Shown here piece after piece: positions 15,025 through 21,711 of a stretch of DNA of 21,711 bases; the stretch's first letter is position 1; each line of letters opens with the position of its first letter. Below the pieces are notes generated by a model that was not told where the DNA came from, did no database searches, and saw only the letters and a program-made list of their open reading frames with translations. The translations under genes and the position numbers were made by a program. Origin of the DNA: UMGS1279 sp045630265 (lineage in GTDB: Bacteria; Bacillota; Clostridia; Oscillospirales; Acutalibacteraceae); the NCBI GenBank assembly GCA_045630265.1, contig JAZQSV010000022.1, positions 1 through 21,711 of the forward strand, in the 5' to 3' direction.

Positions 15025-15987
15025 TTAATAATATACGTCAACCGGCTCTTTATCTCCGGTAACAGTATCGTCCATACCGAGCTTGTGAAGCAAATCGTGC
15101 GCCGCATTATAGCCCAACTTTTTCTGACGGTTGTTCATAGCCGCAACCTCAAAAATTACTGCCAAATTCCTACCCGGTTTAACAGGAACTGTAAGGGATG
15201 GAATTTTAATATCCAAAATTTCTGTTGTCTGGTCCTCCAGACCCATTCTGTCATAAACCTTAGCGGCATCCCACGGTTCCAAATTGATAATCATATCAAT
15301 TTTTTCAGTAAGCTTAACTGCACCCGCGCCGAAAATACGGTTGGCATTTATAATACCTATGCCACGAAGCTCAATAAAATGTCGAATATTTTCTGGTGAA
15401 GAACCAACCAGGGATTTCGAAGAAACCTTTCTGATTTCAACAGCATCATCTGCAATTAGTCGGTGTCCGCGTTTAACAAGCTCAATAGCAGTCTCGCTCT
15501 TACCTACGCCGCTTTCACCAAGAATAAGTATACCTTCACCGTAAACCTCAACCAAAACACCGTGCCTTGTAATTCTGGGCGCCAATTGAACGTTTAGGAA
15601 TGAAATTAGGGCCGACAAAAAGCCCGAAGTAGAATCATCTGTACGAAGAAGCGGAACAGAGTATTTTTCTGCCGCCGCCTTCATTTCATCACTTATGGGA
15701 AGTGAACGGGAAATAATAACAATGGGCGGTTTTTTAGAGAAAAACTTATCTAAACAAACTGCCAAATCTTCTTTGGACAGTTCTTCGAGATAGCTATCCT
15801 CGCTTTTACCAATAATTTGAATTCTGCCACTATCAAAAAACTCATAGTACCCAGCAAGTTGAAGGCCGGGGCGGTTTACCTCTGCATTCGATACAAAAAT
15901 ATTTTCCGGATCATCAGGCAGATGGATGGTTTCAAGGGAAAAATTCTTAATAATTTTAGCAAGCGAAACCCTATAATCACTCTTCAA
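15025..15987 (-). CDS. hprK: HPr kinase/phosphorylase
   Basis: HprK is a hexameric cytoplasmic enzyme that phosphorylates HPr (and Crh) on Ser46 when glycolytic intermediates are high, and removes the phosphate when phosphate is high. This drives CcpA catabolite control. The 320-residue length is normal. The N-terminal domain spans about 1-130. The catalytic domain has the conserved His in TRHGVLVEVYGEG near 142, P-loop GESGVGKS near 157-164, and the family signature ELRGIGIINANRIFGAGAV near 206-224. A TTG at 15987 lies nine bases after AAGGAG; an ATG three codons earlier abuts that site and is less likely. It appears to be the first gene of the hprK-to-dnaE operon. Confidence 0.95.
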   Translation of the reverse strand: MKSDYRVSLAKIIKNFSLETIHLPDDPENIFVSNAEVNRPGLQLAGYYEFFDSGRIQIIGKSEDSYLEELSKEDLAVCLDKFFSKKPPIVIISRSLPISDEMKAAAEKYSVPLLRTDDSTSGFLSALISFLNVQLAPRITRHGVLVEVYGEGILILGESGVGKSETAIELVKRGHRLIADDAVEIRKVSSKSLVGSSPENIRHFIELRGIGIINANRIFGAGAVKLTEKIDMIINLEPWDAAKVYDRMGLEDQTTEILDIKIPSLTVPVKPGRNLAVIFEVAAMNNRQKKLGYNAAHDLLHKLGMDDTVTGDKEPVDVYY

Positions 15988-16081
15988 AAAAATCATCTCC
16001 TTAAAATTATTTGTCGTATCAAAACAACAAAAACTTCATATTTTTTTATCTAAAACTACCCCAATATAATTATTTGATATT

Positions 16082-16110
16082 ATTATACACTATATATTTT
16101 AACATTTAAA
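16082..16110 (-). promoter_or_regulatory. hprK: Candidate promoter of the hprK operon
   Basis: On the minus strand: TTTAAA, 17 bases, perfect TATAAT, about 95 bases before the hprK start. The -35 is weak (four of six) and the region is extremely AT-rich. Nothing else of note was seen in the 16003-16150 stretch. Confidence 0.4.
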
Positions 16111-16150
16111 GTCTTTTTTTCAAATATTTGTAAAAACTTTCAACAAAAAC

Positions 16151-16179
16151 TTGATATATACTTTAAAAGAATGTATAAT
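16151..16179 (+). promoter_or_regulatory. ychF: Sigma-A promoter of ychF
   Basis: TTGATA, 17 bases, perfect TATAAT, about 40 bases before the ychF ATG. It is divergent from the hprK operon. Confidence 0.8.
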
Positions 16180-16218
16180 TAGTAAAAATAATATTTTCTG
16201 AGCTTGGAGGACCAGTTT

Positions 16219-17313
16219 ATGAAGCTTGGTATCGTAGGTTTACCAAACGTTGGTAAATCAACTCTTTTTAATGCTATAACCAATGCGGGCGCCGCCTCGG
16301 CCAACTTCCCCTTTTGCACCATTGAGCCCAACGTCGGCGTCGTTGCCGTTCCCGACGAGCGTTTGGACGAGCTCCAAAAAATGTACAATCCTAAAAAATA
16401 CACCCCCGCTGTTATTGAATTTGTTGATATCGCAGGTCTTGTAAAAGGCGCATCACACGGAGAAGGCCTTGGCAACAAATTTCTCTCCCACATTCGTGAG
16501 GTTGACGCTATTGTACACGTTGTTCGCTGTTTTGAAAATGATGATATTATTCACGTTGAGGGCTCAGTGGACCCCGCACGTGATATAGAAACCATAAACA
16601 TAGAGCTTATTCTTTCGGATATGGAAATCGTATCCCGCCGTCTTGATAAAAGTGCCAAGGCTCTTAAAGGCGACAAAACCTTAGCTGCTGAGGTCGACTT
16701 TTTAAAACGACTTATGAATGAGCTTGAATCGGGAAAGACTGCGCGTTCTATTGAAAAAAGTGAAGCAGAGGAAGAAATTTTAGCAGATATGCCTCTGCTC
16801 TCTAACAAGCCAGTTATCTACGCATGCAATATGAGCGAAAGTGATTTTGAAGACGGAATTGAAAATAACATCCGTTTCAAAAAGGTTGCCGAAATTGCCG
16901 CAGGTGAGGGTGCTGAAACTCTTCCTATTTGCGCATCAATGGAAGCAGAAATCTCTTCCCTATCCCCCGAAGAAAAGGAATTATTCCTTGCCGATTTAGG
17001 ACTGGAAAAATCCGGTCTTGACAGACTCATTAAAACCTGTTACGACCTTTTAGGACTTATTTCATTCCTTACCGCAGGTGAGCCCGAAGTAAGAGCATGG
17101 ACCATAACAAAGGGCACAAAAGCACCCGGAGCTGCAGGTAAAATTCACTCCGACTTTGAGCGTGGCTTCATAAGAGCCGAAGTTGTTGCATATAATGATT
17201 TGATGGAATGTGGCAGTTTAGTAGCCGCCAAGGAGAAAGGACTTGTCAGAAGCGAAGGTAAAGAATACGTAATGCAAGACGGAGACGTTGTACTCTTTAG
17301 ATTCAACGTATAA
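16219..17313 (+). CDS. ychF: Redox-regulated ATPase YchF (Obg family)
   Basis: YchF/Ola1 is a universal translation-factor-type P-loop protein of the Obg family that prefers ATP to GTP and associates with ribosomes and the proteasome or stress responses. The 364-residue length is standard. G1 GLPNVGKST is at about 6-14 and switch I around NFPFCTIEPNVG. G3 is DIAGLVKGASHGEGLGNKFL, written here as two adjoining parts, DIAGLVKG and ASHGEGLGNKFL. NMSE at the G4 position departs from NKxD, as expected for an ATP-binding member. A coiled-coil helical region lies at about 125-185, and the C-terminal TGS-like domain has AGEPEVRAWTI and GKIHSDFERGFIRAEV. The ATG has GGAGG eight bases upstream; a TTG five codons earlier overlaps that site and was rejected. 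Confidence 0.96.
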   Translation: MKLGIVGLPNVGKSTLFNAITNAGAASANFPFCTIEPNVGVVAVPDERLDELQKMYNPKKYTPAVIEFVDIAGLVKGASHGEGLGNKFLSHIREVDAIVHVVRCFENDDIIHVEGSVDPARDIETINIELILSDMEIVSRRLDKSAKALKGDKTLAAEVDFLKRLMNELESGKTARSIEKSEAEEEILADMPLLSNKPVIYACNMSESDFEDGIENNIRFKKVAEIAAGEGAETLPICASMEAEISSLSPEEKELFLADLGLEKSGLDRLIKTCYDLLGLISFLTAGEPEVRAWTITKGTKAPGAAGKIHSDFERGFIRAEVVAYNDLMECGSLVAAKEKGLVRSEGKEYVMQDGDVVLFRFNV

Positions 17314-17324
17314 TCCCCTGCTTC

Positions 17325-17353
17325 TTGACAATTAAGTTTAAAAAATATATAAT
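17325..17353 (+). promoter_or_regulatory. Perfect consensus sigma-A promoter
   Basis: TTGACA, 17 bases, TATAAT: all twelve positions match. It starts 12 bases after the ychF stop and serves the small gene at 17386. No terminator is visible between, so read-through from ychF is also likely. Confidence 0.9.
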
Positions 17354-17385
17354 ATTTTAAAAGTACTTTTTTAGGAGGAAAATTT

Positions 17386-17646
17386 ATGGCACAAAAAATG
17401 ACTTTACACAACCTTGATTTGCCCGATTTCATAAAAACTCTTGACTGCTGCAAAGGCGACGTTTTTATGGAAACTGCAGATGGAGATATTTTAAATCTAA
17501 AATCAAAACTCTGCCAGATTATTGGTATTGCAAACATCTTAAAGGGCGCAGAAATTTCTGAAGCAACCATTCGTTGCACTAACCCTGATGACGAAACTCT
17601 TCTTTTTAGATTTAATCTTTACAAGGAAGTTCCAAGCAAAGACTAA
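17386..17646 (+). CDS. Small HPr-like protein of unknown function
   Basis: I do not recognise an established name for this 86-residue protein. It has no signal peptide or membrane segment. Its middle resembles HPr, the PTS phosphocarrier. DVFMETADGDILNLKS (residues 25-40) recalls the HPr segment ending in VNLKS, where the serine is Ser46, the HprK target. KGAEI (53-57) occurs at nearly the same distance as in HPr, and TNPDDETLL recalls the following helix. The HPr active-site stretch around His15 (HARP) is not conserved, although His8 falls near the equivalent place. It could be a degenerate HPr or Crh-like regulator, but this rests on a short similarity seen by eye. The gene has a perfect consensus promoter, TTAGGAGG before the ATG, and a terminator of its own, so it is probably well expressed. 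Confidence 0.8.
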   Translation: MAQKMTLHNLDLPDFIKTLDCCKGDVFMETADGDILNLKSKLCQIIGIANILKGAEISEATIRCTNPDDETLLFRFNLYKEVPSKD

Positions 17647-17666
17647 ATAAACTAAATTATTAAATC

Positions 17667-17694
17667 AATCGCCCCGTTATGGGGCGATTTTTTT
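17667..17694 (+). terminator. Rho-independent terminator after the HPr-like gene
   Basis: ATCGCCCC (17668-17675) pairs with GGGGCGAT (17681-17688) around a five-base loop, followed by six T. It lies 21 bases after the stop. Confidence 0.95.
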
Positions 17695-17745
17695 ATGCAT
17701 AAAACTCTTTTTACCTCTATATGATTTATAAAGGAGGCAATAAAG

Positions 17746-18183
17746 GTGGCTTTTAGTGACAGAGAGCTTTTGGCCCGACTTGTTCAGTGCGAAGCGGGTG
17801 GTGAGGGCGAAAATGGTATGAAGGCAGTGGCAAACGTTGTTATGAACCGTGTACACGTACCCAACGGAGAATACAGTCGTCTAGGTGGCAGCCTTAGAAA
17901 CGTTATATATCAAAAGGGACAATTTGACTGTGTTAGCGAAACAATTAACGGCAGATATAATCCGCAAAATATATACAATATGAACCCTCAAAACGAACAT
18001 TTTAGTGTTGCAGACTGGGCGCTAGCCGGCAACAAACTTTATGGACTAGGTACTGCACTTTGGTACTTCAACCCATTCAGCAGCACCTGTAGGCAGAATT
18101 TTCCATCAAGAGTAGGAGTTTTTGCAGTAAGAATCGGCGAGCACTGCTTTTATAATCCTACACAGTATTATGCAGACACATAA
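17746..18183 (+). CDS. cwlJ: Spore cortex-lytic cell wall hydrolase (CwlJ/SleB family)
   Basis: A 145-residue protein consisting only of the Hydrolase_2 domain (PF07486), the catalytic domain of the spore germination enzymes SleB and CwlJ, which degrade muramic-lactam-containing cortex. The length matches CwlJ (about 142) rather than SleB, which has a signal peptide and a peptidoglycan-binding domain; neither is present. The likely catalytic glutamate is in LVQCEAGGEGENGMKAVANV (near residue 16), and the family features NVVMNRV, GQFDC and ALWYFNP are visible. CwlJ is made in the mother cell and placed in the coat with GerQ's help, and gerQ follows immediately. The start is GTG with AAGGAGG upstream. 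Confidence 0.93.
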   Translation: MAFSDRELLARLVQCEAGGEGENGMKAVANVVMNRVHVPNGEYSRLGGSLRNVIYQKGQFDCVSETINGRYNPQNIYNMNPQNEHFSVADWALAGNKLYGLGTALWYFNPFSSTCRQNFPSRVGVFAVRIGEHCFYNPTQYYADT

Positions 18184-18195
18184 AAGGAGAGTAAT

Positions 18196-18492
18196 ATGAA
18201 CAATTCAAGTTCAAACAATAATCAAAACAATACCGAAATAACAGTCCCCTACGGCATGGGCTTCGATGCCTATCAAGGCTCAATACAACAAATTTTAAAA
18301 GACAACGTAGGACAGTACGTAGATGTTGAGTTTTTAATTGGCAATTCCGCCTTAACAACACGCAGTGGCATTTTATATGCAGTTGGCGTTAGCTACATAG
18401 TGCTGTACGACCGAAAAAATGACCGCTATTTAATCTGCGACCTATACTCAATAAAGTTTGTAACAATATACAACCCCGATAGAAGAGCCTAA
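18196..18492 (+). CDS. gerQ: Spore coat protein GerQ
   Basis: GerQ (PF09671) is an inner-coat protein needed to localise CwlJ in the spore. This 98-residue protein has a low-complexity Asn/Ser/Gln-rich N-terminus (about 1-13). The conserved domain from about residue 27 (GSIQQILKDNVGQYVDVEFLIGN) ends in GVSYIVLYDRKNDRYLICDLYSIKFVTIY, the GerQ C-terminal hallmark. The gene begins 12 bases after cwlJ, with AAAGGAG upstream, so the two are surely co-transcribed, as in some Bacillus. Unlike Bacillus subtilis GerQ, whose N-terminal lysines are cross-linked by transglutaminase, no lysine occurs before about residue 36. Confidence 0.92.
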   Translation: MNNSSSNNNQNNTEITVPYGMGFDAYQGSIQQILKDNVGQYVDVEFLIGNSALTTRSGILYAVGVSYIVLYDRKNDRYLICDLYSIKFVTIYNPDRRA

Positions 18493-18511
18493 GAGAAAAT
18501 ATAAAAAGGTT

Positions 18512-18546
18512 AAGCACCCATTCAGATTTTGAATGGGTGCTTTTAA
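18512..18546. terminator. Terminator between gerQ and the BspA-like gene
   Basis: A 13-bp perfect stem (AAGCACCCATTCA at 18512-18524 with its complement at 18530-18542) is followed by a T-rich tail on the plus strand. On the minus strand a T5 run begins a few bases past the stem. It lies between the convergent stops and probably serves both. Confidence 0.88.
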
Positions 18547-18559
18547 AATTTTGCTCTAT

Positions 18560-21500
18560 TTAATTTTCAGTGTCAATAACATAATTCCCTGTAAATCCGT
18601 CTCCACCAGAGTTTGAACTTGCCAGACGCAGTTCAAATGACACACCGTTATTTAATGCGTATTTATGCGCCACAGAATTCTGTACCACCTGCATCACAAC
18701 GCCCGGATTTGCATTGTTGAATAGTGAACTCCCAAGAGTAACAATGCTTTCGGGGAAATAGACTCTTTGGAGCGAGGTATTGCCCTGGAAAAGCGTTTTG
18801 CCAACCACAAGAAGAGAACTATTCTCTTCAAAATCGAACGTAATTAGAGATGTGCAATAATAGAAAGCATAATCACCAATATTTTCAACTGTGGCCGGTA
18901 ACACAACACTTATAAGATTGGGCATATAACCAAATGTGGCCTTGCCAATTTTATTTAACACAGAACCTGACTCAAATTCTATCATAGTCGCGCCGCATTT
19001 AAAGAAAGCAAAATCGCCAACCTTAGTTATGCCTTTTCCCACAAAAATGGATTTAATTGCGAGGTTTGACCAAGGAGCTGTTGAAGCACCACCCTTTAAA
19101 ACGTAATCAGGCATATCGCCACTTCCAAGTATTTTGAGTGTGCCATCCGAATAAAATTCCCAAAATACTGTTTCACTACAATATCCACTAGCCAAAACAC
19201 CAAATTCCTCACGAACCTCAGCGCCAATATTATTATTTATTGCATAGTTATATGAGTAAGTTCCCTCAGCAACCTGCATTAAAACATCAGGGTTTGCATT
19301 GTAGAAAATACCATATCCGATAGAAGTTACACCCGCAGGGAAATAAACCCTTTCAAGCAAGTAATCATCTCTAAATACCGAATTGCCTATGGTTGTAATT
19401 TTACTACCGGCTTCAAAGTCCAAAGATTTAAGTGCAATACAGTAGTAGAAAGCGTAATTGTCTATGGTCGTAACCGTAGCAGGAAGTGTAATATTCACAA
19501 AATGCTCAGAATAACCAAACGCGGATTTGCCAATTGTCTTAAGTGTGCTACCCGCCTCAAATTCGATAATTGATGCTTCAGATTTGAAGAAAGCGAACTC
19601 ACCTATTCTGGTAATTTGCTTTCCTATAAGTATTTTCTTGTAGTGTAATTTCTCCCAAGGTGCAGTAGAATGACCGCTGCTCAAAGCATAGTCAGGAATT
19701 GCGCCCTCGCCTAAAATTTTAAGTGTATTATCGGTATAAAGCTCCCAATAAACCGTATCCGAACAAACGCCGCTTTTCTTTACAATATACTCTGCGCGAA
19801 GCTCAATATTGTAACCGGCGTCTTCCGCAAAACTGTGTGCATATGAAAATTCGGCAACGTATAAAAGCGCATTTATATTAGCTTCAGATAATAAACCATA
19901 TCCTATTGAAGAAACAGTACTTGGAACAAAGACAGTTTCCAAAGCTGTGTCTCCCATAAATACTCTATTTCCTATGGTTTTGAGTTTACATCCGTCTTCA
20001 AATGATAGAGATTTTAGGCCTAAACAATAGTAGAAGGAATAGCTGCCCAGTTCTATTAAAGACTTTGGCAGAACAATAGAAGCCAAATTATCACAGTAAC
20101 CAAATGATGCCTTGCCAATCACATTAAGACCGCTGCCTTGCTCAAATTCTATTGTGTTTATTTCTGTGTTATAAAATGCGTAATCTCCTATTTTAGAAAT
20201 GCTTCTACCGACAAAAATCTTGTTTATACTGTATTTATTCCAAGGAGCAGTAGAAACACCACCAACAAGCGCATAATTGGGCATATCACCATTTCCAAGG
20301 AGTCGTAGTGTGCCGTCCTCCAATAGTTCCCAAAAAACGTTCACGTTGCACTGTCCCGAAGCTATAGGAGTATTAATGCTTCTAACAACAAATTTAATTT
20401 TATTGCTTACGGCATATTTATGAGAATAACTGTTTTCCTCGACAAGCAAAGAAGCATTGGGATTTGCACTGCTAAATAAATTATAGCCAATTGAAGTCAC
20501 ACTGCCGGGTACAAAAACAGTTTCAATAGAGGTATCACCTAAGAAAACTGAATTACCGATTTTATCGAGCTTACTTCCCTCTTCAAATTTAAATGTCTTT
20601 AAAGAAGTATTGTAGTAAAATGCGTAATTGCCAATTGTTGTAACAAAAGCCGGGATGGTTATGCTTTCAAGACTACCACAATAACCAAATGCAGTTTTGC
20701 CAATTTCAGTAAGCTTACTACAAGCTTCAAATTCAATAGTTTCAACATTTGCTTTAAAGAAAGCGTAGTCGCCGATTCTTGTTATATCTTTACCGATAAT
20801 AAGCTTCTTAATATTAAGCTTAGACCAAGGAGCTGTAGAAACACCGCCAACTAGAACGTAGTTTTGAATTTCACCCGAGCCGGAAATAGTAAGAGTTCCA
20901 TTAGAATTGTAGTTCCAAGATAATAGCTCTCTAACCGCGCCGCAATTATTGCAATCGGCGTCGGATCCGTTATCATAAACGTGCTCACCTGTAGCAGGGA
21001 TAATTGTTCCTATGTTTTGAGTGATACCACAAGTAGAGCATTTTTCATATTTAGTACCGTTTTCAGCACAAGTGGGCTCCACATTGGTTATCCAAGTGAA
21101 GTTGTGCTTGCCGGTTGCAGGAATTACTGTGCCCTCATTCCTGATAGCTCCGCAAACAGTACATTTTTCGTGCTTTGCACCGTCGTTACCGCAGTCCTCG
21201 GCTTTATCTACTACCCATTCAAAATCGTGGGTTATTTCACGTGTTTCACCGCACTCGTTACAGTCTATATCGCAAGCATTGTCATAAACGTGGTCTGCGG
21301 GAGTTCTTGTTTCTCCGCAAACGTCACAATCTGCATCGCAGTTATTTTTATAGGAGTGATTACCGGTCGCGGGGATCGTAGTATTTTCATTTCTTGTTTC
21401 TCCGCAAACTGTACATTTCTCGTGCTTTGTACCGTCGTTGCCGCAGTCCTCGACTTTATCTACTACCCATTCAAAAGCGTGGGTAATTTCGCGTATTTCG

Positions 21501-21711
21501 CCACATACGTTACAGTCTATATCGCAAGCATTGTCATAAACGTGATCTGCGGGTATCCTTTCATATCCACAAACGTTGCAGTCAGCATCACAATCGTTCT
21601 GGTATACATGCTTACCGGTTGCAGGGATTATTGTGCCATCATTCCTAGTAGTGCCGCAAACAGTACATTTTTCGTGCTTTGCACCGTCATCACCACAGGT
21701 CGGCTCGGAAT
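18560..21711 (-). CDS. BspA-like leucine-rich repeat surface protein, 5' end outside window
   Basis: The frame is open from the right edge to the stop, 1,049 codons, with no signal peptide or start visible. The N-terminal visible part (about residues 1-260) is made of cysteine-rich units of the kind CTVCG...IPATG.H.Y.N..CDADCNVCGE.R, repeating every 84 residues. From about residue 260 to the end come four tandem modules of exactly 195 residues. Each has a strand-rich lead (CSxTVxWExYxDGTLKILG), a STAPW motif, and LRR_5 leucine-rich repeats (ITxIGDYAFF, IGKxAFGY). This architecture is typical of secreted or cell-surface BspA-like adhesion or binding proteins of gut Clostridia. The C-terminus (GGDGFTGNYVIDTEN) has no LPXTG, dockerin or membrane anchor, so any anchor must be N-terminal. 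A GTG at 21082 is internal, not the start. Confidence 0.88.
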   Translation of the reverse strand, partial: SEPTCGDDGAKHEKCTVCGTTRNDGTIIPATGKHVYQNDCDADCNVCGYERIPADHVYDNACDIDCNVCGEIREITHAFEWVVDKVEDCGNDGTKHEKCTVCGETRNENTTIPATGNHSYKNNCDADCDVCGETRTPADHVYDNACDIDCNECGETREITHDFEWVVDKAEDCGNDGAKHEKCTVCGAIRNEGTVIPATGKHNFTWITNVEPTCAENGTKYEKCSTCGITQNIGTIIPATGEHVYDNGSDADCNNCGAVRELLSWNYNSNGTLTISGSGEIQNYVLVGGVSTAPWSKLNIKKLIIGKDITRIGDYAFFKANVETIEFEACSKLTEIGKTAFGYCGSLESITIPAFVTTIGNYAFYYNTSLKTFKFEEGSKLDKIGNSVFLGDTSIETVFVPGSVTSIGYNLFSSANPNASLLVEENSYSHKYAVSNKIKFVVRSINTPIASGQCNVNVFWELLEDGTLRLLGNGDMPNYALVGGVSTAPWNKYSINKIFVGRSISKIGDYAFYNTEINTIEFEQGSGLNVIGKASFGYCDNLASIVLPKSLIELGSYSFYYCLGLKSLSFEDGCKLKTIGNRVFMGDTALETVFVPSTVSSIGYGLLSEANINALLYVAEFSYAHSFAEDAGYNIELRAEYIVKKSGVCSDTVYWELYTDNTLKILGEGAIPDYALSSGHSTAPWEKLHYKKILIGKQITRIGEFAFFKSEASIIEFEAGSTLKTIGKSAFGYSEHFVNITLPATVTTIDNYAFYYCIALKSLDFEAGSKITTIGNSVFRDDYLLERVYFPAGVTSIGYGIFYNANPDVLMQVAEGTYSYNYAINNNIGAEVREEFGVLASGYCSETVFWEFYSDGTLKILGSGDMPDYVLKGGASTAPWSNLAIKSIFVGKGITKVGDFAFFKCGATMIEFESGSVLNKIGKATFGYMPNLISVVLPATVENIGDYAFYYCTSLITFDFEENSSLLVVGKTLFQGNTSLQRVYFPESIVTLGSSLFNNANPGVVMQVVQNSVAHKYALNNGVSFELRLASSNSGGDGFTGNYVIDTEN
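18596..20935 (-). repeat. Four tandem 585-bp (195-aa) LRR modules
   Basis: The TGG codon of the STAPW motif occurs at 20825, 20240, 19655 and 19070 (lowest base), three steps of exactly 585 bases. The first codons of the last three modules (at 20350, 19765 and 19180) keep the same spacing. No insertion or deletion has occurred in any module, although the sequences have diverged. Confidence 0.93.
21169..21711 (-). repeat. Tandem 252-bp (84-aa) cysteine-rich units
   Basis: The string CGTGCTTT begins at 21169, 21421 and 21673, exactly 252 bases apart. About the first 150 bases of the first two units are nearly identical; the rest is less similar. Each unit encodes three cysteine clusters. A third, shorter unit lies at 21169 to about 20930. 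The array continues past the right edge. Confidence 0.92.

Noticed and set aside
17697..17725. Sigma-E-like promoter (GCATAAA, 14 bases, TATATGAT) before cwlJ
   Set aside because: Matches are partial, and the start point would fall within the ribosome site, leaving essentially no leader.
18560..21711. CRISPR-like or non-coding tandem repeats
   Set aside because: The periods are 252 and 585 bases, both multiples of three, and the region is one continuous reading frame with coherent protein repeats.

Overview
The window is AT-rich chromosomal DNA from an endospore-forming, low-GC Firmicute, most likely an anaerobic gut-type Clostridia (Oscillospirales/Ruminococcaceae-like). The evidence is the sporulation genes (spoIVB, cwlJ, gerQ), an hprK/whiA/dnaE/pfkA housekeeping cluster, sigma-A-type promoters with strong Shine-Dalgarno sites, several TTG/GTG starts (maf, murB, hprK, cwlJ), and a large BspA-like repeat surface protein. 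No rRNA, tRNA, CRISPR array or intact mobile element was seen, and no gene-free stretch exceeds about 220 bases.

Layout. 1-386 (-) is the N-terminal part of a LytTR-type response regulator cut by the window edge. 583-807 (-) is an internally deleted serine recombinase. 871-2121 (-) is spoIVB, with a candidate sigma-G promoter and its own terminator. 2258-4994 (-) is a three-gene ABC importer of the TrpXYZ type (lipoprotein, permease, ATPase) behind a consensus promoter with a perfect palindrome at its start site. 5153-5455 (+) is a Dabb-domain protein. 5501-6568 (-) is nagA. 6680-7243 (+) is maf. Each convergent pair is separated by a strong bidirectional hairpin.

7285-15987 (-) is the core housekeeping block, in transcription order hprK, ROK glucokinase, murB, a stand-alone RapZ C-terminal domain, whiA, dnaE, pfkA. 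Gaps are 9-40 bp down to dnaE, so hprK-dnaE looks like one operon. pfkA has its own promoter inside the end of dnaE, overlapped by a near-consensus catabolite-responsive element. hprK (the kinase/phosphorylase behind HPr/CcpA catabolite control), glucokinase and pfkA together link this block to sugar sensing and glycolysis; murB, WhiA and RapZ link it to wall synthesis and growth. The usual yvcK between rapZ and whiA is absent, and the N-terminal kinase-like half of RapZ is missing.

16219-18492 (+) carries ychF, a small HPr-like protein with a perfect consensus promoter, and the spore-germination pair cwlJ-gerQ. 18560-21711 (-) is the 3' part of a large secreted-type protein. It is built of 84-residue cysteine-rich units followed by four leucine-rich modules of exactly 195 residues; its start lies beyond the right edge.

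Most of the window is ordinary, recognisable biology. The points most worth checking are the HPr-like protein that keeps a Ser46-like NLKS motif, the RapZ reduction with yvcK loss, the broken spoIVB-spo0A neighbourhood with a recombinase scar, and the regulatory palindromes.
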